A stretch of DNA of 5,578 nucleotides from Sphingomonadaceae bacterium (lineage in GTDB: Bacteria; Pseudomonadota; Alphaproteobacteria; Sphingomonadales; Sphingomonadaceae): NCBI GenBank assembly GCA_947451875.1, contig CANGBE010000110.1, positions 1 to 5,578 of the forward strand. Direction: 5' to 3'. How positions within the stretch are numbered: the stretch's first letter is position 1; the number at the start of each line of letters is the position of its first letter. Under the pieces are notes generated by a model, which was not told where the DNA came from, ran no database searches, and saw nothing but the letters and a program-made list of their open reading frames with translations. Made by a program: the position numbers and the translations under genes. This document shows positions 1 to 5,415 of the stretch, in pieces.

Positions 1-1
1 A

Positions 2-106
2 ACAAACGGGTGGAAATGGCCCGCCTTCATGTTGCTCTACCTGTTCGCATTAGCCTATGTTTTCGCGGGAATCACATACTGGAGCGCCGTCGCGCTCGGG
101 CTTTAG
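2..106 (+). CDS. feoB: C-terminal fragment of probable ferrous iron transporter B (FeoB)
   Basis: An open frame enters from the left edge and stops at TAG 104-106, leaving 34 codons. The visible peptide begins TNGWKWPAFMLLYL and continues as a nearly uninterrupted hydrophobic stretch rich in Leu, Ala, Phe and Tyr, so it is one C-terminal transmembrane helix with a very short tail. A Gly-Trp-x-Trp segment followed by a helix with a Leu-Ala-Tyr core is how many FeoB proteins end. FeoB is the inner-membrane GTPase-coupled Fe(II) permease. The ssb start lies only 12 bp after the stop, on the same strand, so read-through into ssb is possible. The G domain and Gate motifs are outside the window, so the identification rests on a short tail. 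Another polytopic membrane protein cannot be excluded. Confidence 0.6.
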   Translation, partial: TNGWKWPAFMLLYLFALAYVFAGITYWSAVALGL

Positions 107-118
107 AACGAGGACAAG

Positions 119-646
119 ATGGCAGGCAGCGTCAACAAGGTTATTCTGATCGGCAATCTGGGCGCTGATCCCGAAGTGAAGAGCTTCCAGAACGGCGGGC
201 GCATCGCCAACCTGCGAATCGCAACAAGCGAAAACTGGAAAGACAAGGCCACCGGCGAGCGCAAAGAGCGCACCGAGTGGCACACCGTTGTGCTCAATTC
301 GGACGGTCTGGTGGGCGTGGCCGAGCGTTATCTGCGCAAAGGCTCGAAGGTTTACATTGAAGGCCAGCTGCGCACCCGCAAGTGGCAGGATGCATCGGGC
401 AATGATCGCTATAGCACCGAGGTTTCGGTCGGCGGTGTTGGCGGCGTGCTGACCATGCTTGATGGCGCGCCGGGTGCCGGCGGCGGCGCAGGCGGCGGTG
501 GTGGCCAGCGCTCTGGTGGCGGTGACTGGGGCGGTGGCTCTTCAGGTGGCGGCCAGCGCTCGGGCGGCGCTCCGTCAGGCGGCTTCGGCGGCGGCGCACC
601 GTCCGGCGGATTCGCCGACGATCTGGATGACGATATCCCGTTCTGA
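119..646 (+). CDS. ssb: Single-stranded DNA-binding protein SSB
   Basis: SSB coats ssDNA during replication, recombination and repair and recruits partners through its C-terminal tip. The 175-residue product has an OB fold at about residues 4-115, starting SVNKVILIGNLGADPEV and including the signatures RTEWH (51-55), KGSKVYIEGQLRTRKW (74-89) and LTMLD (111-115). The ssDNA-stacking tryptophans of the family are present at 40, 54 and 89. Residues 116-165 form a Gly-rich disordered linker with two GGQRSGG units and two GGAPSGGF units. The protein ends in the acidic tip DDLDDDIPF, the canonical partner-binding motif. ATG 119 is preceded by GAGGA at 110-114 with 4-nt spacing, and the N-terminus matches the family. 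Unusual points are Asn60 where E. coli and most relatives have Phe, and GGVGG (105-109) where related proteins usually have a QGFGG-like segment. Confidence 0.97.
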   Translation: MAGSVNKVILIGNLGADPEVKSFQNGGRIANLRIATSENWKDKATGERKERTEWHTVVLNSDGLVGVAERYLRKGSKVYIEGQLRTRKWQDASGNDRYSTEVSVGGVGGVLTMLDGAPGAGGGAGGGGGQRSGGGDWGGGSSGGGQRSGGAPSGGFGGGAPSGGFADDLDDDIPF

Positions 647-664
647 GGATCAGTCCTTTTTCTT
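646..664 (+). terminator. Possible minimal intrinsic terminator of ssb
   Basis: AGGA (646-649), loop TCAG (650-653) and TCCT (654-657) form a 4-bp stem, or 5 bp if a G-T wobble is added. It runs directly into TTTTTCTT (657-664). This is the only T-tract after the ssb stop, and it overlaps the last codons of the convergent DUF177 gene. The stem is much shorter than in a normal intrinsic terminator, so the call is weak. Confidence 0.25.
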
Positions 665-1159
665 CAGCGAGGCCAGCGCGGCGAATGGCCCGCTGGTGCC
701 CGCACCAAGAAGTCCCGCCCTGCGCCGCACCTCTTCGGCCTGCGGCCCGGTGAGATAGGGGTCTATCGCCAAGGCGACACTCTGGGCGATCTCTTCGCCC
801 AGGTCGAACTGGGTGCCGCTGTAGGGCACATCATCCAGCTCATCCGCTGCCAGTTCAATTTCTTCGTTTGGTACAGCGGGCCGATTATCGGGAACGAAAC
901 GCAGCTTGATCGGCTCGTCGATGGTGACGGCCAGCGCTTCACCCGAAACCGCGCAGGACTGCGTGATTGCCGCTTTCAGCCTGCCGGTAGCGGAAACTTC
1001 CGCGCCGTTGCGCTCCAGCGAAACTTCGGCCTCGACCGAGTGGACAGCGGGAATGGCAAATCGCGCCGCCAAGGCAGCGCATTCTTCCGGACTGGCGATA
1101 AGGTTTAGTGGGGCGGCGAGAATGCTGCGCACATCAACCAGCCTCGTGAACTCGCTCAC
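650..1159 (-). CDS. yceD: YceD/DUF177 family protein
   Basis: This 169-residue cytoplasmic protein fits the DUF177 (YceD) family, linked in plants and bacteria to 23S rRNA accumulation and commonly found next to rpmF. The exact molecular role is unsettled. Visible family features are the central Cys in TQSCAVSGEAL (C69), a beta-rich middle with an acidic stretch (EEIELAADELDD, 99-110), the FDLGEEIAQ helix start (118-126), the LAIDPY segment (130-135) and the C-terminal PFAALASLK (158-166). The start codon is GTG (1159-1157). It overlaps the stop of the upstream chaperone gene as GTGA, which implies translational coupling, and a GGGAG ribosome-binding site (complement of 1169-1173) lies 9 nt upstream. 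Its stop is 3 bp from the ssb stop on the other strand. The rpmF gene, its usual partner in many bacteria, is not in this window. Confidence 0.85.
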   Translation of the reverse strand: MSEFTRLVDVRSILAAPLNLIASPEECAALAARFAIPAVHSVEAEVSLERNGAEVSATGRLKAAITQSCAVSGEALAVTIDEPIKLRFVPDNRPAVPNEEIELAADELDDVPYSGTQFDLGEEIAQSVALAIDPYLTGPQAEEVRRRAGLLGAGTSGPFAALASLKKKD

Positions 1160-1674
1160 AGGGCAAAGCTCCCGGCTAGCAGGGCGTCGCTATCGGCCTT
1201 GGCCAGCGCCTCGGCCAGGCCGCGCATCAACGCCGCTGAGGCATCCGGCGAAGCGTCATCGCGCAGGGTTACATTGCGGGTGATCGCCTCGCCCAGTGCA
1301 GCATTGCCATTCTGTGCCAGAGCATCACGGTAACCGCCAAGCCGCCCGCCCAGCGCGCCCATCAGCTTGCCCATGTGCTTGCCCACCACCAGATCCCCGA
1401 CGCCGCTTTCACGCAGCTGGCCGTCCATATCGGTAACGAACAGTTCGGTCAGCCGTGCCGAGGGTTCGATCAGCGCCTCGTCGCGTTCCATGCGCAGCAG
1501 CACGGCGCTGAGCACCAGCGTTACGGCATCGAATCGCCCGATCAAAGAGTCTGCCACGCCACCTTCCCGGTACCAGCGCGGATCGCGCGACAGTTCCACA
1601 ATGCGGTGCCACAGCGGGCGAAAGCGGGAAAGATCATCACCGCGTGGGCGCAGCAGGCGCTTGAGGAAAGACAT
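1156..1674 (-). CDS. Ubiquinol-cytochrome c chaperone (CBP3/UQCC1-like)
   Basis: This belongs to the CBP3/UQCC1 chaperone family (ubiquinol-cytochrome c chaperone domain), whose mitochondrial members assist cytochrome b synthesis and assembly of the bc1 complex. A matching role in bacteria is inferred by homology. From the ATG at 1674 the protein has 172 residues. Conserved elements are WYREGG (34-39) followed by RFD (47-49), DMD (82-84), the GVGD segment (91-94) and VGK (97-99). There is no signal peptide or transmembrane segment. Another in-frame ATG lies two codons upstream at 1680. The AGGA box (complement of 1684-1687) is 3 nt from that ATG but 9 nt from the ATG at 1674, so the shorter form, starting MSFLKRLL, is preferred. 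It overlaps the next gene, DUF177, by 4 bp, forming a two-gene operon. It is divergent from bamE. Confidence 0.88.
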   Translation of the reverse strand: MSFLKRLLRPRGDDLSRFRPLWHRIVELSRDPRWYREGGVADSLIGRFDAVTLVLSAVLLRMERDEALIEPSARLTELFVTDMDGQLRESGVGDLVVGKHMGKLMGALGGRLGGYRDALAQNGNAALGEAITRNVTLRDDASPDASAALMRGLAEALAKADSDALLAGSFAL

Positions 1675-1825
1675 CGGCATTGTTCCTGTTCAGCGGCAAT
1701 TAAAGCTTGTGAGGCCAAGCGCCATTGCGAAGCGGCGCGCCCGGCGATAAGGCAGGCGCCGATATAGGTTGGTAATGCATCATGGCAATGGTGTGTAGCA
1801 GCGTCAGATTGATCGGAGTTTTTGC
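1675..1825. promoter_or_regulatory. Divergent intergenic region between chaperone and bamE
   Basis: These about 150 bases separate two divergently transcribed genes and so should contain promoters for both. A usable ribosome-binding site for bamE is visible (GGAG at 1815-1818, 7 nt before ATG). A TATAGG box occurs at 1763-1768, but no good -35 element lies 16-18 bp from it. I cannot place either promoter with confidence. No gene or clear operator is seen here. Confidence 0.4.
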
Positions 1826-2347
1826 ATGCGGGCATTTCGGAACATTTCAGTCCGAGGGGTGGCGATAGTCACCACGGCGCTGGCAGCTGCCATTGCGCTT
1901 TCGGGCTGTGCCTCGATCCGGGATCATCGCGGCTATCTGGTTGACGGCGCGCTTGTCGATGCCGTGCAGCCCGGGATCGACAATATGCAGTCAGTCGAAA
2001 AGTCACTCGGCCGCCCGACCTTCACCAGCGAATTCGGTCGCAAGGACTGGTATTACATTTCGATCAACACCAAGCAGGCCGCCTTCACCCGCCCCCGCAC
2101 AGCCGATCAGACCGTTTTGCGCATCAGCTTTGATGGCAAGGGCAATGTGGAACACATCGAGCGGACCGGCGCGGAACATGCCGTTCTGCTTAATCCCGAT
2201 AGCCACAAGACCCCGACACTGGGCAAGGAGCGCAGCTTCCTTGAGGATCTGTTCGGCAATATCGGTCAGGTCGGTGCTGCTGGCATGGGCGGTGATCAGC
2301 AGGGCGGGACCGGCCCAGCCCCAGGTCGCGGCCCCAACGGCAGCTAG
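1826..2347 (+). CDS. bamE: BamE/OmlA-type outer membrane lipoprotein
   Basis: This 173-residue lipoprotein has the SmpA/OmlA (BamE) domain. BamE is an accessory subunit of the BAM machine that inserts beta-barrel proteins into the outer membrane. The N-terminus has Arg residues, a hydrophobic core (VAIVTTALAAAIAL, 12-25) and the lipobox LSGC, with lipidated Cys28. The domain follows at about residues 45-120: VQPGIDN, SVEKSLGRPTF (56-66), DWYYIS (74-79), then QTVLRISFDGKGNVEHI (95-111), matching the family pattern of a helix with a Gly-Arg-Pro turn and a three-stranded sheet. A conserved-looking KTPTLG segment and FLEDLFGNIGQVG come next. The last ~20 residues are Gly/Pro/Gln-rich and probably disordered. 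ATG 1826 has GGAG at 1815-1818, and this start gives a complete signal peptide. The gene stands alone, divergent from the chaperone and convergent with sthA. Confidence 0.93.
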   Translation: MRAFRNISVRGVAIVTTALAAAIALSGCASIRDHRGYLVDGALVDAVQPGIDNMQSVEKSLGRPTFTSEFGRKDWYYISINTKQAAFTRPRTADQTVLRISFDGKGNVEHIERTGAEHAVLLNPDSHKTPTLGKERSFLEDLFGNIGQVGAAGMGGDQQGGTGPAPGRGPNGS

Positions 2348-2363
2348 ATATTTTTGTCAGGTG

Positions 2364-2387
2364 CGGCCAAGCCATCTAGCTTGGCCG
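2364..2387. terminator. Hairpin between convergent bamE and sthA
   Basis: CGGCCAAGC (2364-2372) and GCTTGGCCG (2379-2387) form a perfect 9-bp stem with the 6-nt loop CATCTA. It sits in the 63-bp gap between two convergent genes, where a bidirectional terminator is expected. No T-tract follows the stem on the plus strand. The TTTTT run at 2351-2355 precedes it and would be read as A's at the 3' side of the minus-strand transcript. It may therefore be a hairpin-only terminator or an mRNA 3'-end stabiliser. Confidence 0.55.
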
Positions 2388-2410
2388 GTGCCGTCTTGGC
2401 GAATTGAGCA

Positions 2411-3862
2411 CTAAACTCTCGCGTTTTTGGGCTTTTTGGGCATCGAAATGACATTGCTCACCGCGCTGCGCATCCGGTTCCAGGCATCCAGTGCAGCAAT
2501 CTTGTAGGCCTCGGCCAGCGTTGGATAGTTGAAGCAGTTGTCGACGAAGTAATCGACCGTGCCGCCCAGATTGATCACGGCCTGGCCGATATGGATCAAC
2601 TCGCTGGCGCCCTCTCCGATGATGTGCACGCCCAGAACCTTGCGGCTTTGCCGGTCGCAGATCAGCTTGAGCATCCCGGTATCCACCCCCATGATGTGTC
2701 CGCGTGACGTCTCGCGAAAGCGGGCGATGCCGCATTCATAGGCAATCCCGCGTTGCCGCACTTCGTCTTCGCTCATGCCCACGGATGAAAGCTCGGGCAC
2801 GGCGTAAATGCCATAAGGGTAAGCGCTACCAGCCCCGGGAATCGGCTGTCCGAAAGCATGGCAGGCCGCAGCCCGCCCCTGTTCCATCGAAGTTGAGGCC
2901 AAGCTGGGAAAGCCGATCACGTCGCCCGCGGCATAGATGTGCGGGACGCTCGTCTGATAGGTATGCGGATCAACTGAGAGCCGCCCGCGCTTGTCTGGCG
3001 TAAGGTGGCAGGCTGCGAGATCGAGCCCTGCTGTGGCGCCGATTCGGCCCGAAGTGAACAGCACCATTTCCGACGCCACCTGCCGCCCATCAGCCAGCAG
3101 GCAGACCGGCGAGCCATCAGCGGCGAACTGGATCGATGTCACTTCGCCGCCCAGACGCAGGGCAATCCCGCGATCGCGCATCAGGTGGATAAGGTAATCA
3201 ACAATCTCGCGGTCGATGAATTCAAGCAGGCGCTCGCGCGGTTCGATTAGGGTTACCTGCACATCGAGCGCGGAAAAGATCGTCGCATACTCTAGGCCGA
3301 TCACCCCGCCGCCAACCACGGTCAGGCTGCGCGGCAGGCGCGGCGAGAGGATGAACTGGTCGCTATCGAGCACGTTCGTGCCGTTGAAGGGGATACCCGC
3401 AGGCCGCCAAGGCTGGGTGCCGGTAGCGATCAGGACCTTGTCTGCTTCAACCTCTTCCTCGATCATCCGATCGCCATCGCAGGCGGCAATGGCGAGGCGA
3501 TGGCTCCCAAGAAACCGTGCCTCGCCCTGCCGTACTTGCACCCCGTTGCGGGCAAACTGGTGTTCGAGCACGTCGATCTCGTGATCGAGAGTTTTACCCA
3601 AACGGGTGGAAAGGTCGCTCGCGTTGATTTGCTGTTTGACGCGGTAGGATGAGCCATAAAATCCCCGCTCGCGCCAGCCAGACAGGTTCAGCGCGGTTTC
3701 GCGCAGGGTCTTGGACGGAATCGTGCCGGTGTGCACCGAAACGCCACCCACGCGGTTGCGGTTGTCTACCACCAGCACCGAGCGGCCCAGCTTTGCCGCC
3801 TGAACAGCCGCGCGTCTTCCCGCCGGGCCAGAGCCCAGTACCACGAAATCATAGCGCGCCAT
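2411..3862 (-). CDS. sthA: Soluble pyridine nucleotide transhydrogenase (Si-specific)
   Basis: SthA transfers hydride between NADPH and NAD+ in the cytoplasm (EC 1.6.1.1), usually removing excess NADPH. The 483-residue product has the class I flavoprotein disulfide-reductase layout. It shows an FAD Rossmann motif GSGPAG (10-15) ending at Asp33, the family hallmark TGTIPSKTLRE (45-55), ATG (146-148), the NAD(P) motif GGGVIG (184-189) with Glu207 after its second strand, and AAGDVIGFPSLAS (311-323). A C-terminal dimerisation domain follows. The redox Cys pair of dihydrolipoamide dehydrogenases is absent: the GGVSV segment has Ser42. The C-terminal catalytic His is replaced by Tyr446 in FNYPTLAEAY. 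Both changes favour transhydrogenase over disulfide reductase. The ATG at 3862 has GGAG (complement of 3869-3872) 6 nt upstream. Acidic Glu207 favours NAD(H) in that site. The gene is divergent from the Rieske oxygenase and convergent with bamE. Confidence 0.92.
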   Translation of the reverse strand: MARYDFVVLGSGPAGRRAAVQAAKLGRSVLVVDNRNRVGGVSVHTGTIPSKTLRETALNLSGWRERGFYGSSYRVKQQINASDLSTRLGKTLDHEIDVLEHQFARNGVQVRQGEARFLGSHRLAIAACDGDRMIEEEVEADKVLIATGTQPWRPAGIPFNGTNVLDSDQFILSPRLPRSLTVVGGGVIGLEYATIFSALDVQVTLIEPRERLLEFIDREIVDYLIHLMRDRGIALRLGGEVTSIQFAADGSPVCLLADGRQVASEMVLFTSGRIGATAGLDLAACHLTPDKRGRLSVDPHTYQTSVPHIYAAGDVIGFPSLASTSMEQGRAAACHAFGQPIPGAGSAYPYGIYAVPELSSVGMSEDEVRQRGIAYECGIARFRETSRGHIMGVDTGMLKLICDRQSRKVLGVHIIGEGASELIHIGQAVINLGGTVDYFVDNCFNYPTLAEAYKIAALDAWNRMRSAVSNVISMPKKPKNARV

Positions 3863-4023
3863 TGGTCACTCCGCCCGTTGCAGACAATAGAGCGGCGGGA
3901 ACACGGCTTCGCTTAACTACGCCACACCGATTTTGTGCGGCGACGCGGCTTGGCGGTTGCACACCGGCAAAGGCCATGTAGGTTCCAGCCAAACCAATTA
4001 CAGAACACCAATGGGAGTCCCCA
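3863..4023. promoter_or_regulatory. Divergent intergenic region between sthA and Rieske oxygenase
   Basis: This 161-bp gap must serve both divergent genes. Ribosome-binding sites are clear on both sides: GGAG for sthA (complement of 3869-3872) and GGGAG at 4013-4017 for the oxygenase, each 6 nt from its ATG. An imperfect inverted repeat, GCCACAC (3921-3927) and GTGCGGC (3935-3941) with one mismatch and a 7-nt spacer, lies near the middle and could be an operator. No convincing -35/-10 pair was found on either strand. There is no regulator gene beside it. Confidence 0.4.
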
Positions 4024-5415
4024 ATGTCCGATGCTGCACGGCCAGTGCCCTTCAAGATCACCGATCCAGAGCGGATTCCGTCAAAGCGCTATTTCGATCA
4101 GGGCTTCTATGATGCCGAAGTAGAGCACCTGTGGCCGCATGTCTGGCAGATGGCTTGCCGTCTGGAACAGATCCCCGAAGTGGGTGATTGGGTGGAATAT
4201 TCCAACCTTGGCAAGTCCGTGCTCGTCGTGCGCACTAAGGACGGGGTCAAGGCCTATCACAACGCCTGCCGCCACCGCGGCGTGCCGCTGAACGATGGCG
4301 CTGAACATGGCAACTGCAAGGGCAAGGGCTTCATCTGCCCGTTCCACGGCTGGCGCTGGAACATGGATGGCGAAAACACCTTTGTTTACGGCAAGCACCT
4401 GTTCGCTGAACGCCAGCTGGATGCGGGCGATATCGCGCTGCGGGAATGCCGGGTAGAAACAGCGGGCGGCTGTGCGTTCATCAACCACGATAATGACGCG
4501 CCATCACTGGCTGACAGCCTTGGGCCGGTGATGAAAGCACTCGACGCCCATGGCATGAGCAACCTGCGTTCTGAATGGTGGTACGGCACCGTCCTTCCGG
4601 CCAACTGGAAGGTTGCGATGGAGGCCTTCATGGAAGGCTACCACGTGATGCGCACGCACCCGCAGCTGCAGCGCACTGCTCCTGCGCTCTACAATTCGAT
4701 GTACGGTTATGACACTGGTGGTATTGGCTTGCCGATCGATCCGGACATGAGCGTCAAGGACAACATCATCGCGCAGATGCGGCACCTTGAGCTGCTGAGC
4801 GAAGGCATGGCCGGAATGGTCCACGCCAAGGAACTCGAGGTCATGCGGCCTTTGGTCCACGCTGATTTCCCCGATGATCCCGAACAAGCCGTGATGTTCT
4901 TCTTCGGCATGATCAACGATCAGATCCACAAGCAGCTGGGCGCTAAGGGAGAGCCGATCCCCGATCTTAATGCCGTGGCTGTTTCAGACCCGGTGAACGC
5001 GGTGGAATTCCTGTTCCCGCATTACTTCCTGCTGCCAATGTTCTCCTGCATGTCGTCCTATCGCATCCGTCCGCTGGGGCCGGAATCGTGCCTGTTCGAG
5101 CTATGGTCACTCGCCCCGTTTGCCCCGGGTGAAGAACCGTCGGTGCCGATGGAAATGACCATGCTGCCTTATGACAGTCAGGAGTTTCCGCCGATCCCGC
5201 GGCAGGACTATTCGAACATCCCGATCCAGCAGCTGGGCATGCACGCCACTGGCTTTGATTTCATGCGGCTCAGCAACGACAAGGAAGGCCTGATCAGCAA
5301 TTACCAGCGGATCATCGACGGCTACCTCGCCGGTGCCGATCCGGCCAAGCTGGCTGCAGCGATCAAAACCTTGCAGGGCAATTTCGACGGCAAGATGTTT
5401 GACTACGATTTCTGA
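4024..5415 (+). CDS. Rieske non-haem iron ring-hydroxylating oxygenase, alpha subunit
   Basis: These enzymes use a Rieske [2Fe-2S] cluster and a mononuclear Fe(II) to oxygenate aromatic or related substrates with electrons from NAD(P)H delivered by partner proteins. The 463-residue product has the Rieske domain at about 35-155, with ligands C82-x-H84 and C105-x2-H108 (CPFHGW). The catalytic domain follows, with NWKVAMEAFMEGYHVMRTHP (194-213) supplying iron ligands H207 and H212 and the bridging acidic residue E204. The third ligand is probably D419 or E421 in SNDKEGL, but I cannot fix it. The H84-C105 spacer is 20 residues, longer than the usual 15-17. The ATG at 4024 has GGGAG with 6-nt spacing, and length fits an alpha subunit. 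No beta subunit, ferredoxin or reductase is adjacent, so it may be an alpha-only enzyme or use components encoded elsewhere. The substrate cannot be inferred. Confidence 0.93.
   Translation: MSDAARPVPFKITDPERIPSKRYFDQGFYDAEVEHLWPHVWQMACRLEQIPEVGDWVEYSNLGKSVLVVRTKDGVKAYHNACRHRGVPLNDGAEHGNCKGKGFICPFHGWRWNMDGENTFVYGKHLFAERQLDAGDIALRECRVETAGGCAFINHDNDAPSLADSLGPVMKALDAHGMSNLRSEWWYGTVLPANWKVAMEAFMEGYHVMRTHPQLQRTAPALYNSMYGYDTGGIGLPIDPDMSVKDNIIAQMRHLELLSEGMAGMVHAKELEVMRPLVHADFPDDPEQAVMFFFGMINDQIHKQLGAKGEPIPDLNAVAVSDPVNAVEFLFPHYFLLPMFSCMSSYRIRPLGPESCLFELWSLAPFAPGEEPSVPMEMTMLPYDSQEFPPIPRQDYSNIPIQQLGMHATGFDFMRLSNDKEGLISNYQRIIDGYLAGADPAKLAAAIKTLQGNFDGKMFDYDF

Noticed and set aside
3..16. Exact 14-nt match CAAACGGGTGGAAA at 3-16 and 3599-3612
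   Set aside because: Both copies are inside unrelated coding sequences (feoB tail and sthA, opposite sense) with no extended similarity; one such match is plausible by chance.
470..613. GC-rich repeated DNA that might suggest a repeat array
   Set aside because: The repeats are short, imperfect and in frame with the SSB Gly-rich linker; there are no spacers as in a CRISPR array.
1375..1767. Plus-strand open frame of 130 codons opposite the chaperone gene
   Set aside because: It is antisense to a gene with clear family motifs, has no recognisable domain, and its frame is a by-product of GC-rich codon use.
1763..1768. TATAGG as a -10 promoter element for bamE
   Set aside because: No -35-like hexamer is present at 16-18 bp upstream, so the call would be arbitrary.
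1893..2414. Plus-strand open frame of 173 codons overlapping bamE in another frame
   Set aside because: bamE has a signal peptide, lipobox and domain in its own frame; the overlapping frame gives a low-complexity product with no family features.
4081..4488. Minus-strand open frame of 135 codons inside the Rieske gene
   Set aside because: It is opposite the Rieske cluster-binding motifs, which fix the true coding frame.
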